Assembly: GCF_000745965.1 (NCBI RefSeq)
Contig: NZ_KN050788.1
Coordinates: 111,143-175,142, forward strand
Direction of reading: 5' to 3'
Source of the DNA: Edaphobacter aggregans DSM 19364
Lineage (GTDB): Bacteria > Acidobacteriota > Terriglobia > Terriglobales > Acidobacteriaceae
Length of the DNA: 64,000 nucleotides
Position numbers and translations under genes: made by a program. A model generated the notes under the pieces. That model saw only the letters and a list, made by a program, of their open reading frames with translations. It had not been told where the DNA came from and ran no database searches. This document shows, one piece after another, positions 51,840-59,876 of the stretch; position 1 is the stretch's first letter; every line of letters starts with the position of its first letter.

Positions 51840-52634
51840 ATGCAAGACCAGATCACCACCGAACAGTCCAAGCGCCTTCGCTGCCGCCACATCTTCGTCG
51901 ACGGACGCCGCTGCGGCTCCGCCTCGCTCCGCCACGAGGAGTTCTGCTACTACCACCACACCACCCGCCGCCCCGCCCAGTCCCCGCGCACACGCCAGGC
52001 CCGCCGCTCCACCGTCCAGCTCCCCCTTCCCGAGGACCGCGCCTCCATCCAGCTCTCCATCGGCCTCATCCTTCAGCGCATCGCCTCCACCAGCTCGACC
52101 CCCGCCGCGCCGGCCTCCTTCTCTACGGCCTCCAGATCGCCAGCACAACCTCCCGCCCCACAAAAACCTCCCCTCCCACGCCCAGCCCCTCCCCGAGCAG
52201 CCCCTCGAAGAGGTCGTCCCCCACCCCGAGCACGGCCTCCTCGCCCCGCCCGCCGAAGCCCTCAAGACCTACAAAGAGCAATGGCAGGACATCCGCCGCG
52301 CGCAGGACGACCTCTTCGACCGCGAGCGCAAGCTCCGCGAACGCGAACAGAGCCTCGCGAGCACCCAGGCCAACCCTCACACCCAGCCCACCGGCCACGC
52401 CGCCCCTCCCCCGGTCCGCACCTCGTCCGGCATCGTCATTCCCCGCTCCTGCTTCGCCCCGGAGAATCTCACCCCGGCCCCAAAGCCAGTCCCCAGCCCA
52501 GCCCCCGCCGTCATCCAAGAACTCAAGGCCGAGGTTCACGCGCATACGCCCCCAACTTGCCCGCATGGGTTGACAACCCGGAGAGGTCACGGCAGAATCC
52601 AACCATTCCATTCCACCCATACCGCGACCAATGA
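51840..52634 (+). pseudogene. CxH..C..CxxH zinc-motif ORF, frameshifted
   Basis: ATG 51840 with GGGAGGGG upstream. Residues 1-83 are intact: SKRLRCRHIFVDGRRCGSAS and EEFCYYHH give C15-x-H17-x7-C25-x10-C36-x2-H39, a likely zinc site, followed by LPLPEDRASIQLSIG. At about 52089 the protein-like reading moves to another frame (QLDPRRAGLLLYGLQIAS) and between about 52150 and 52195 it moves again (EQPLEEVVPHPEHGLLAPP, then a coiled coil WQDIRRAQDDLFDRERKLRE). Two single-base losses explain this; sequencing error in C-runs is an alternative. The 3' end is unclear (stops at 52573, 52634, 52725 in the three frames). Similar hypothetical proteins are known to me from Terriglobia; function unknown. Confidence 0.6.
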
Positions 52635-52816
52635 CCACCCACTGCAAACACCCCATCGTAAAGATCGTCTCCCGCGACGAGGACGCGGAGTTCGTCGAGT
52701 GCCAGTCCTGCGGCGAGATCTTTGACTCCGCCGAGTTCACCGACATCGCCATCGAAGAACAGACCGAGGACCAAGACGAAGAACAACACATCGTCACCAC
52801 CAAAAAGAAGCGCTGA
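52631..52816 (+). CDS. small acidic zinc-ribbon-like protein, 61 aa
   Basis: MTTHCKHPIVKIVSRDEDAE, then VECQSCGEIFDSAEF: Cys/His at 4-6 plus CxxC at 24-27 form a possible zinc ribbon, followed by a Glu/Asp-rich tail and a KKKR end. No RBS is obvious, and the start lies inside the 3' region of the frameshifted ORF, so coupled translation is possible. Function unknown. Confidence 0.55.
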   Translation: MTTHCKHPIVKIVSRDEDAEFVECQSCGEIFDSAEFTDIAIEEQTEDQDEEQHIVTTKKKR

Positions 52817-52830
52817 ACTTCTCCTCAAAT

Positions 52831-52875
52831 GACGTCATTCTGAGCCGAAGGCGAAGAACCCCTGCATTTCGCCGG
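52831..52875 (+). repeat. GTCATTCTGAGCC dispersed repeat
   Basis: GTCATTCTGAGCCGAAGGCG AAGAACCCCTGCATTTCGCC form; almost identical to the copy at 54306. Confidence 0.7.
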
Positions 52876-52893
52876 AGCGCCTCGATCTCTCGA

Positions 52894-53463
52894 TCAGGCA
52901 GCCGCCGTAGGCGCATTAATCCGCCGGAACACAATCCACGCATACTGCGCCGCCGACACCGGGGCCAGCACTGCGATCACCCGCAGCAGCCCGCTCGTGA
53001 TCGCGCCCAGCCAGGCCGTCGGCCAAAGCCGCTCCAGCATCACGGAGACGATGCCCACCACCTGCACCACCGTGTTCAGCTTGCCCAGCAGGCTCGGCCG
53101 GAAATCCCGCAGCGTCCCGGTCGCAAACAGCAGCGTAGAAATCAGCAGAATCCCCAGATCCCTGCTGAACACCAGCACCGTCACGTACCGCGGAATCAGC
53201 CCCTGGTGGGTCAGAACGATAAACAGCGTGCTCAGCAGCAGCTTGTCCGCAATGGGGTCCAGGTAAAGGCCAAGCGTCGTCTTCTGCTTCAGCCACCGCG
53301 CCAGCAGCCCATCCAGCATGTCGCTTAACCCGGCCAGCAGAAACAGCCCAAACGCAACCCAGTAGCTCTCATCCAGAATCGTGATCACAAGAAACGGCAG
53401 GATAAACAGCCGCATCAGCGTTAGCAGATTCGGCGCAGCACGAACTTGAGTCAGCAAAGCCAC
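52894..53463 (-). CDS. pgsA: CDP-diacylglycerol-glycerol-3-phosphate 3-phosphatidyltransferase, 189 aa
   Basis: CDP-alcohol phosphatidyltransferase signature D-x2-DG-x2-AR-x8-G-x3-D-x3-D, seen as SDMLDGLLARWLKQK followed by TLGLYLDPIADKLL. Five to six membrane helices. It makes phosphatidylglycerophosphate, the precursor of phosphatidylglycerol and cardiolipin, at the inner membrane. GTG start. The PgsA specificity (rather than another CDP-alcohol transferase) rests on the NLLTLMRLFILPF N-terminus. Confidence 0.88.
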   Translation of the reverse strand: MALLTQVRAAPNLLTLMRLFILPFLVITILDESYWVAFGLFLLAGLSDMLDGLLARWLKQKTTLGLYLDPIADKLLLSTLFIVLTHQGLIPRYVTVLVFSRDLGILLISTLLFATGTLRDFRPSLLGKLNTVVQVVGIVSVMLERLWPTAWLGAITSGLLRVIAVLAPVSAAQYAWIVFRRINAPTAAA

Positions 53464-53534
53464 AGGAAGGTCAGTCCATCCTAACCGACAACCCCTTTAG
53501 GAGGAGGAGCAATTCGAAGCCACAAATTTGAGAG

Positions 53535-53593
53535 GCGTCATTCCGACCCTGAGCGAGCAGAACGAGTCGAAGGGGAGGAACCCCCGCACTTCG
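53535..53593 (+). repeat. GTCATTCCGACCCTGAGC dispersed repeat
   Basis: Variant with the insert GACCCTGAGCGAGCAGAACG, ending in GGAACCCCCGCACTTCG. With the copy at 53641 it fills the 339-bp gap between pgsA and tRNA-Val; nothing else was seen there except a TACACT (53781) that may be the tRNA promoter -10. Confidence 0.65.
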
Positions 53594-53640
53594 TCCGTGC
53601 AGCCACAGAAACCAACCGGATGCCATACCCCTCCAAAAGT

Positions 53641-53690
53641 GTCATCCTGAGCGAAGCGGCGAAGCCGCGCAGTCGAAGAACCTGCATTGT
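53641..53690 (+). repeat. GTCATCCTGAGCGAAGCGG dispersed repeat
   Basis: GTCATCCTGAGCGAAGCGGC, GAAGCCGCGCAGTCGAAGAA, CCTGCATTG; same orientation as all others. Confidence 0.7.
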
Positions 53691-53802
53691 TCCTGGAGCG
53701 CCACGAAAGCAACGGGAGGGCACGGGCTGTCAACGTCCGAAACAACCATCCCCAAGGTTGCCCCAAACCGCACCTTCCGATTACACTAGACAGACGCACC
53801 AT

Positions 53803-53879
53803 AGGCGCGTAGCTCAGTTGGTTAGAGCGCTACCTTGACACGGTAGAGGTCAGCGGTTCGAATCCGCTCGTGCCTACCA
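53803..53879 (+). tRNA. tRNA-Val (anticodon GAC), CCA encoded
   Basis: Cloverleaf is complete: acceptor AGGCGCG / CGTGCCT, D-arm AGCTCAGTTGGTTAGAGC, anticodon stem CTACC-TTGACAC-GGTAG with anticodon GAC, T-arm AGCGG-TTCGAAT-CCGCT, discriminator A and genomic CCA (53877-53879). It reads GUC/GUU valine codons. Confidence 0.96.
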
Positions 53880-53987
53880 CTTCCGCAGCCGGGCACAGAA
53901 TAAAAATCAGCCCCGCAGAAGAGGTTCCAAACCCCAACCGGACGGAACCCCAGACGGAAGCTCTGCGACAAAAGATTGGAGTAAGTC

Positions 53988-54176
53988 ATGGCTCAGAAAT
54001 GTGATCTCTGCGGCAAGGGCCCGCAGTTCGGCAACAACATCTCGCACGCCCACAACACCACCCGGCGTCGCTGGAACGTCAACCTGCAGTCCGTCAAGGC
54101 CGTCGTCGACGGCGCCTCCAAGCGCGTCCGCGTCTGCACCAGCTGCATCAAGACCGGCAAGATCGTCAAGGGCTAA
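53988..54176 (+). CDS. rpmB: 50S ribosomal protein L28, 62 aa
   Basis: MAQKCDLCGKGPQFGNNISH with HNTTRRRWNVNLQSV is the L28 consensus. Two CxxC pairs (CDLC at 5-8 and CTSC near 50-53) mark the zinc-binding (C+) version. Part of the large ribosomal subunit. A strong terminator follows 42 bases after the stop. Confidence 0.97.
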   Translation: MAQKCDLCGKGPQFGNNISHAHNTTRRRWNVNLQSVKAVVDGASKRVRVCTSCIKTGKIVKG

Positions 54177-54217
54177 CCCCCTGGGCAGGATCACGCCCAC
54201 AGCCCAGAAACAAGACC

Positions 54218-54250
54218 GCCCCAGCCGCACCAACGCGGACTGGGGCTTTT
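54218..54250 (+). terminator. Rho-independent terminator after rpmB
   Basis: GCCCCAGCCGC - ACCAAC - GCGGACTGGGGC (one bulged A), followed by TTTTCCTGTTT. Confidence 0.85.
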
Positions 54251-54305
54251 CCTGTTTCTACAAATTGCTGCCCAAGCATCAAATCGCTCCCCGAGCCTCC
54301 ATGGA

Positions 54306-54350
54306 GGCGTCATTCTGAGCCGAAGGCGAAGAACCCCCGCATTTCGCCCG
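54306..54350 (+). repeat. GCGTCATTCTGAGCC dispersed repeat
   Basis: Near-identical to the copy at 52831 (GTCATTCTGAGCCGAAGGCG, AAGAACCCCCGCATTTCGCC). Confidence 0.7.
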
Positions 54351-54381
54351 CAACGCCCGAATGACCTCGGAGCCCTGGACC

Positions 54382-54810
54382 TCAGACCGACTCGCTGCCG
54401 TCTTTCTTCTCAAACGCCAGCGAAGCACTGTTGATGCAATACCGCATCCCCGTAGGCTTCGGCCCATCCGGGAACACATGCCCCAGGTGCGCCCCACACG
54501 CAGCGCAAGTCACCTCAATCCGCCGCATGCCGTGCGAGTTGTCCTCATGTGCCTCAACCGCCTCCGCCGACACCGGCAGCCAGAAGCTAGGCCAGCCGCT
54601 CCCGGAGTCGAACTTCTTGTCCGAAGTAAACAGCGGCGCATTGCACGCCCCGCAGTGGTAGACACCTGTCTCATGATTGTTCAACAGCGTGCCCGTAAAC
54701 GCGCGCTCGGTGCCCTTCTCGCGCATCACCTGAAACTGCTCCGGGGTCAGCAGCTCACGCCACTCCGCCTCAGTCTTGCGAACCTTCGCCGGCCTCACCG
54801 TCTCAGCCAT
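54382..54810 (-). CDS. msrB: peptide-methionine (R)-S-oxide reductase, 142 aa
   Basis: Catalytic Cys in GMRYCINSASLAFEKK; zinc-binding CxxC pairs in YHCGACNAPLFTSDKKF and TCAACGAHLGHVF; SGSGWPSFWLPV at the substrate pocket. It repairs the R-form of oxidised methionine using thioredoxin (a trxB gene is in the window). No signal peptide, so cytoplasmic. The ATG at 54808-54810 (MAETVRP) was chosen for its AGAGGAG six bases upstream; another ATG eight codons earlier has no RBS. Confidence 0.94.
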   Translation of the reverse strand: MAETVRPAKVRKTEAEWRELLTPEQFQVMREKGTERAFTGTLLNNHETGVYHCGACNAPLFTSDKKFDSGSGWPSFWLPVSAEAVEAHEDNSHGMRRIEVTCAACGAHLGHVFPDGPKPTGMRYCINSASLAFEKKDGSESV

Positions 54811-54952
54811 AGCATCTCCTCTCGTCTCTTCCATCCCGATTAGATGCCCGGAGAATGCAGCGGTCACAGGAACACTCAGCCGTAAACAGAAGCACTCAGC
54901 CGTCGCAGAGCCTTCAGCCGTAACAGCCGCTGAGCTAGCCCACTGCGCCAAA

Positions 54953-55351
54953 CTAGCACTCCTTGGCCACAACCTCGATCTCCACCAGCGCATCCTTCGG
55001 CAGCCCGGCAACGGCAACCGTCGACCGCGCCGGAGGAACCACGCCCGCCGGAGCCAGGTAGCTCTCATACACCGCATTCATCGCGGCGAAGTCGCCCATG
55101 CTCTTCAGGAACACCGTCGTCTTCACCACATGCATCAGGTCGAGCCCGGCCTCCGCCAGCACGGCCTTCACGTTCTCCAGCACCCGAACCGTCTGCTCCG
55201 TAACGCCCCCCGGAACCAGCTGCCCGGTCGCCGGATCGATCGCCACTTGCCCCGAGGCAAACACCATATCCCCGACCTGCACCGCCTGCGAGTAAGGCCC
55301 TATGGCCGCGGGGGCCTCATTGGTCGCAACTGCTACTTTTTTATCGCTCAT
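54953..55351 (-). CDS. ridA: RidA family enamine/imine deaminase, 132 aa
   Basis: RidA/YjgF fold with AIGPYSQAVQVGDMVFASGQ, PATGQLVPGGVTEQT and the catalytic arginine in PPARSTVAVAGLPKDALVEI. It hydrolyses reactive 2-aminoacrylate-type intermediates made by PLP enzymes. The start MSDKKVAVATNEAP is the family start; the upstream extension is ignored. A 142-bp gap with three loosely repeated CAGCCGT words separates it from msrB on the same strand. Confidence 0.94.
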   Translation of the reverse strand: MSDKKVAVATNEAPAAIGPYSQAVQVGDMVFASGQVAIDPATGQLVPGGVTEQTVRVLENVKAVLAEAGLDLMHVVKTTVFLKSMGDFAAMNAVYESYLAPAGVVPPARSTVAVAGLPKDALVEIEVVAKEC

Positions 55352-55622
55352 AGAAGCCCAGTCTATCCGAACCGAATCACTTCGGGGCCGCGAAACCCTT
55401 GCGGCAACCCGAACCAACCGCAGAGACTCCTAGTGGAGGACCAGAATATTTCTCGTCAGCGAACACACGGGCCTGCGCCGAGACCATGATTGCGGCAGGC
55501 AATATCCACCAAGGTCAACAGAACGGGCCTCGTAGCGCAGCACCGCAAGCCCTGTGTCCCGCGCCCAAAAGCGCACGAAAACCACCCCCGGCCCGTAAGG
55601 ACCGGCAACAAGGAGAAGCAAC

Positions 55623-56015
55623 ATGGCTGATCTTGAACAGTTGAAGCAGAAGTACAGCCCGGTCATCGCCACCATCAACAGTTTTGCCGAGTTCGGAGCC
55701 CGGATCGACGGCATCGATCTCGCAGGCGCGCAGCTCCACCTCAAGGCCACCGTGCCCTCGCAGGTAATCGCCAACCGCGTCTGGGATGCGATCAAGCAGG
55801 TCGATCCCACCTACTCCGATCTCAAGCACGAGATCGTCACCGTAGGCCCCCCTGGGCAGCCCTACACCATCCAGTCCGGCGACAGCCTGTCGAAGATCAG
55901 CAAGCTCTTCTACGGCACGCCGAACAAGTACAACGAGATCGCGCAGGCCAACGGCATTGCGAATCCCGATCGCATCCAGGCCGGCGCGCAGATCAACGTT
56001 CCGCCGCTCGGCTAG
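55623..56015 (+). CDS. BON-like plus LysM domain protein, 130 aa
   Basis: Residues about 10-70 look like a BON-type alpha/beta domain (SFAEFGARIDGIDLAGAQLH, VIANRVWDAIKQVDP). Residues 77-128 are a LysM repeat (YTIQSGDSLSKISKLFYGTP, IQAGAQINVPPL). The arrangement resembles E. coli KbpA/YgaU, which binds potassium. No signal peptide, which also fits a cytosolic KbpA-like role rather than wall binding. RBS AAGGAG at 55610. A strong terminator follows. Confidence 0.8.
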   Translation: MADLEQLKQKYSPVIATINSFAEFGARIDGIDLAGAQLHLKATVPSQVIANRVWDAIKQVDPTYSDLKHEIVTVGPPGQPYTIQSGDSLSKISKLFYGTPNKYNEIAQANGIANPDRIQAGAQINVPPLG

Positions 56016-56039
56016 ATCCCTCTCGTCGCACTCCTCCGC

Positions 56040-56073
56040 GCCGTGACCCCTCATGGGTCACGGCTTGTTATTT
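56040..56073 (+). terminator. Rho-independent terminator after the LysM gene
   Basis: GCCGTGACCC - CTCAT - GGGTCACGGC perfect 10-bp stem, followed by TTGTTATTTTT. Confidence 0.9.
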
Positions 56074-56236
56074 TTGCGCCTCCGCGATGCGTCTTGCGAG
56101 GTTTGAGTGGCCTCAAAACGACCGCAACTTTATCGGCACACCAGCACTCTCTACAGCCAGGAGGAGTTGATCACTCACATCGCACCAACAACAAACAACC
56201 CACAACAAAACATCTGTTAGCCAAACGGAGAAAAGA

Positions 56237-56584
56237 ATGAAAACGAAATTGCTGCTCGGAAGTATCTTGGCGTCGTCCCTAGCGCTCCCCGCGCTTGGGC
56301 AAGTCTCCTTTGGAGTCACCATTGGAACTCCGCCTCCTCCTCTCCGCTATGAGGCTCCGACACCGATGCCCGGCCCCGGCTACGTATGGGCTGATGGCTA
56401 CTGGGCCGCCGAGGGCGGCCGCTGGATGTGGAGACACGGCGAATGGCGACGTCCACCCTATGCAGGCGCCTATTGGGCACACCCGCACTACGACCACTAC
56501 CCGGATGGCTGGCACGTCCACGAAGGCTATTGGACCCATGAAGATCACAACGATCATTACTGGGACAAACACCCCCACCACTGA
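56237..56584 (+). CDS. exported YXWGXW/WxxGxW-repeat protein with His-rich tail, 115 aa
   Basis: Signal peptide ending LALPALGQ, then VSFGVTIGTPPPPLRYE, a GYVWADGYWAAEGGRWMWRH tryptophan/glycine repeat block, and a His/Asp-rich C-terminus (HYDHYPDG.. HEDHNDHYWDKHPHH). The repeat type is known from exported proteins of unclear function; the histidines may bind metal. A paralogue lies 266 bases downstream on the same strand. Confidence 0.8.
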   Translation: MKTKLLLGSILASSLALPALGQVSFGVTIGTPPPPLRYEAPTPMPGPGYVWADGYWAAEGGRWMWRHGEWRRPPYAGAYWAHPHYDHYPDGWHVHEGYWTHEDHNDHYWDKHPHH

Positions 56585-56850
56585 GAATCTTCCCTGCCAG
56601 AGAAAGGCGGCTCTCGCTGAAACCGGGCCGCCTCCCTCCTGGCTCTGATTCAGAGCCGCACTTCTCCCCAGTTTGGCCAACCACTTGCAAAGAAACCTCT
56701 TGCAGACGTGAAAACGGCGTCTGGACGCATCGGGAACGGAAACTTTGGGCCGTCTTCCTGGAGTTTTTTCCCGATCGGCCAGTCGCCGGCAAACGTTCCG
56801 GAGGCATACAGGTCTGCGCCGAAGCCCGGAACAAAATGTTTAGGAGATCT

Positions 56851-57282
56851 ATGAACGCAAGATGGGTCCTTGGTAGCATTCTCGCCGCTTCTACTCTTAC
56901 TGCTCCCGCATTCAGCCAGGTTTCGATCGGCGTCACCATCGGCACGCCGCCGCCGCCTATCCAATACGAAGCTCCCCCGCCGATACCCGCCGTCGGTTAC
57001 GTCTGGACCCCGGGCTATTGGGCCCCCTATGGCGGCCACTACGCCTGGCGCAGGGGCTACTGGGCACGCCCTCCCTATGAGGGTGCCCCGTGGCGTCCTG
57101 CGCGCTGGGTTCATGAGGGCCCAGGCTGGCGCTACTACGAGGGAGGCTGGGGTCCGCGTGAGTTTCACGGCCCGCCGCCGCGCGAGTTTCATGGCCCCCC
57201 GGGCCACGCCTACGGACACTACAAGGACCACGGACATCACGAAGATCATGACCACGGACACGGGCACCACGACCATGACTAG
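56851..57282 (+). CDS. exported W-rich repeat protein with His/Asp tail (paralogue), 143 aa
   Basis: Shares VS.GVTIGTPPPP..YEAP and the GYVWTPGYWAPYGGHYAWRR repeat with the preceding gene, so the two arose by tandem duplication. It is longer, with an Arg/Glu/Phe/Gly-Pro middle and a C-terminus of about 20 residues rich in H and D (GHHEDHDHGHGHHDHD). Signal peptide at the N-terminus. ATG 56851 has AGGAG five bases upstream; an earlier ATG at 56836 lacks an RBS. Confidence 0.8.
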   Translation: MNARWVLGSILAASTLTAPAFSQVSIGVTIGTPPPPIQYEAPPPIPAVGYVWTPGYWAPYGGHYAWRRGYWARPPYEGAPWRPARWVHEGPGWRYYEGGWGPREFHGPPPREFHGPPGHAYGHYKDHGHHEDHDHGHGHHDHD

Positions 57283-57355
57283 CCGTCCGGCCTAGCGCTA
57301 GCAGCGCAACAAAACTCTGCGCTCGACACTCCCGGGTCTAACGCAGAGTATCGAC

Positions 57356-57386
57356 AAAGAGGCCTGGCCCTGCGCCGGGCCTCTTT
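57356..57386 (+). terminator. hairpin terminator after the W-rich pair
   Basis: AAAGAGGCC ... GGCCTCTTT nine-pair stem with an internal TGGCCCTGCGCCG loop, followed by G-C-T bases and then A-rich DNA; the T-run is within the stem. Confidence 0.6.
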
Positions 57387-57463
57387 GCTGCGCCCAAAAA
57401 ACGCTCGCTCTCAAGCTGCGTTATAGTCCGAATCAGGACCCACTCCCCGCGGGACCGCGAAAG

Positions 57464-59587
57464 ATGCGATTCATGAAACCAGTGACATCCCCTGCTCTGA
57501 CCTCCGCCGATCTCGCCGCAGTCGAGGCCGCTCCCCTCACCTACCCGAAGGCCCACACCGTCGATCAGGTCGACGACTACTTCGGCACAAAGGTCAGCGA
57601 CCCCTACCGCTGGATGGAGGACGTCGACTCCCCCGACGTGAAGGTCTGGATCGACGAAGAGAACAAGCTCACCCGCAGCGTGCTCGACAGCGTGCCCGGC
57701 CGCGATCACATGAACGCCCGCCTGATGGACCTCGTTAACTTCGAGCGCTACACCGCGCCCTTCCGCCGCGGCACGCGCTACTTCTACTCGCACAACACCG
57801 GCCTCCAGAACCAAAACGTCGTCTACTGGCAGGAGGGCCTCACTGGCGAGCCCAGCGTCCTGCTCGACCCCAACACCATGTCGGCCGACGGCACCATCGC
57901 CATCAGCGGCCTCAGCATCTCCGACGACGGCCGCCTCGCCGCCTACTCCATCGCCGACGCCGGCTCCGACTGGGTCAAGTGGCACGTCCGCGAGGTCGCC
58001 ACCGGCCAGGACCTCCCCGACGTTATCGAATGGTCGAAGTTCAGCTCCGCCTCCTGGCTCAAGGACGGCTCCGGATTCTTCTACGAGGGCTACGACGCCC
58101 CCGCATCCGATGCCCTCAAGGCGACGAACTACTTCCACAAGATCTTCTTTCACAAACTGGGCACGCCGCAGAGCGAGGACAAGCTCATCTTCGATCGTCC
58201 CGACGACAAGGAGATGAACGTCGGCGCCGCAGTCACCGACGACGGACGCTACCTGCTCCTCTACCAGACCAAAGGCTCGAGCCCCAACAACGAGCTCGCC
58301 GTAAAGGACCTCGCGCATCCGGACGCTCCCATCGTGCACATCTCCACCGTCGCCGACGCGCTCTACTCGCCCATCGACAACGATGGCACGCGCTTCTGGA
58401 TCCAGACCACGCTCAACGCGCCCAACGGCCGCGTCGTCGAAGTCGACCTCGCGCACCCGGAGCGCGAACACTGGAAGACCATCATCCCCGAGAGCGCGAA
58501 CAACCTCGACAGCGTCAGCATGATCGACGACACCCTGGTCGCCAACTACCTTGCCGACGCGCAGAGCATGGTCGAGTTGCACACGCGCGAAGGCGTGCTC
58601 AGCGAGCGCCTCACGCTTCCCGGCATCGGCACCGCAGCAGGCTTCGCCGGCAAGCGCACCGACACCGAGACCTTCTATCAGTTCACCAACTTCACCACGC
58701 CCGCCACCGTCTACCGGCTCGACATGAAGACGCGCCGGTCGACCCTCTACCGCCAGCCGAAGCTGAAGTTCGACCCCGCGCAGTACGAGACGGAGCAGGT
58801 CTTCTACACCAGCAAAGACGGCACGCGCGTGCCCATGTTCCTCAGCCACAAACGTGGCCTGAAGCTCGACGGCGCCAACCCGACGCTGCTCTACGGCTAC
58901 GGCGGCTTCAACATCTCCCTGCGCCCCGAGTTCTCTTCGTCCAACCTGCTGTGGATGGAGATGGGCGGCCTCTACGCGCAGCCCAGCCTGCGCGGCGGCG
59001 GCGAGTACGGCGAGGCATGGCATCAGGCCGGAACAAAGCTCACCAAGCAGAACGTCTTCGACGACTTCATCGCCGCGGCCGAGTGGCTCATCGCCAGCAG
59101 CTACACGTCACCCGCGAAGCTCGCCATCTCCGGAGGAAGCAACGGAGGCCTGCTCGTCGCTGCCTGCGAGATTCAGCGTCCCGACCTCTTCGGCGCCGTT
59201 CTGCCGTCGGTCGGCGTCATGGACATGCTGCGCTTCGACAAGTTCACCATCGGTTGGGCGTGGAAGTCCGACTACGGCGCGCCCAGCGAGAACGAAGAAG
59301 AGTTCAACGCGATCTATCGCTATTCTCCGCTGCACAACCTGAAGCCCGGCGTCGCCTATCCCCCAACGCTCATCACCACCGCCGATCACGACGACCGCGT
59401 CTTCCCGGCGCACAGCTTCAAGTTCGCCGCCGCCATGCAGTCCATGCAGTCTGGCTCGAACCCCGTGCTCATCCGCATCGAAACCCGCGCCGGCCACGGC
59501 GCCGGAACACCACTCTCCAAACGCGTCGAGCTCGCCATCGACCAGTTCAGCTTCTTGCTCAAGGAGTTGGGAAGATCGCGTACCTGA
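57464..59587 (+). CDS. prolyl oligopeptidase family serine peptidase (S9A), 707 aa
   Basis: N-terminal beta-propeller (SDPYRWMEDVDSPDVKVWID start motif) and C-terminal alpha/beta-hydrolase with nucleophile SGGSNGGLLVAAC, Asp in TTADHDDRVFPAHSF and His in ETRAGHGAGTP; the linker PTLLYGYGGFNIS is also typical. It cleaves short proline-containing peptides. No convincing signal peptide, so probably cytosolic. Length is standard for the family. ATG 57464 or 57473. Confidence 0.94.
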   Translation: MRFMKPVTSPALTSADLAAVEAAPLTYPKAHTVDQVDDYFGTKVSDPYRWMEDVDSPDVKVWIDEENKLTRSVLDSVPGRDHMNARLMDLVNFERYTAPFRRGTRYFYSHNTGLQNQNVVYWQEGLTGEPSVLLDPNTMSADGTIAISGLSISDDGRLAAYSIADAGSDWVKWHVREVATGQDLPDVIEWSKFSSASWLKDGSGFFYEGYDAPASDALKATNYFHKIFFHKLGTPQSEDKLIFDRPDDKEMNVGAAVTDDGRYLLLYQTKGSSPNNELAVKDLAHPDAPIVHISTVADALYSPIDNDGTRFWIQTTLNAPNGRVVEVDLAHPEREHWKTIIPESANNLDSVSMIDDTLVANYLADAQSMVELHTREGVLSERLTLPGIGTAAGFAGKRTDTETFYQFTNFTTPATVYRLDMKTRRSTLYRQPKLKFDPAQYETEQVFYTSKDGTRVPMFLSHKRGLKLDGANPTLLYGYGGFNISLRPEFSSSNLLWMEMGGLYAQPSLRGGGEYGEAWHQAGTKLTKQNVFDDFIAAAEWLIASSYTSPAKLAISGGSNGGLLVAACEIQRPDLFGAVLPSVGVMDMLRFDKFTIGWAWKSDYGAPSENEEEFNAIYRYSPLHNLKPGVAYPPTLITTADHDDRVFPAHSFKFAAAMQSMQSGSNPVLIRIETRAGHGAGTPLSKRVELAIDQFSFLLKELGRSRT

Positions 59588-59655
59588 CAATTCGATATTG
59601 AATCCGACCGCGGCTTCTCTGCGTCGTATAGATGCAACAGGAGGACGACCGGTCA

Positions 59656-59811
59656 ATGAGACTGAAGGCTTCCATCTTGATTGCGCTGGCTTTCAGCCCA
59701 GTACTGGCTTCGGCCAGACCCAGACCGACAAAGCCGCGCATGCACTCCCAGGTGATTCGCAATCGCACGCCGAAAGCTCATCTGCATATTCCGCAGGCGC
59801 GTCAGCGCTAG
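59656..59811 (+). CDS. small exported basic peptide, 51 aa
   Basis: Signal peptide MRLKASILIALAFSPVLASA followed by a mature 31-residue part rich in Arg/Lys/His/Pro (RPRPTKPRMHSQVIR...). AGGAGG lies 11 bases upstream, slightly far; an in-frame ATG at 59632 would include it. The terminator-like hairpin 33 bases downstream supports a transcript. Function unknown. Confidence 0.5.
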   Translation: MRLKASILIALAFSPVLASARPRPTKPRMHSQVIRNRTPKAHLHIPQARQR

Positions 59812-59844
59812 CGATCCTTGCTTCTCTCTCTGGTATGAATAGAC

Positions 59845-59872
59845 GGGCCTCTGCACAATAGGAGGCCCTTCT
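59845..59872. terminator. hairpin between convergent small gene and trpF
   Basis: GGGCCTC - TGCACAATAG - GAGGCCC, seven pairs, followed by TTCTC. Confidence 0.6.
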
Positions 59873-59876
59873 CATC

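Noticed and set aside
54850..54950. Three CAGCCGT words spaced about 20 bases apart between msrB and ridA
   Set aside because: Spacing is irregular and units are short; may be decayed palindromic repeat but not a CRISPR or tandem repeat.
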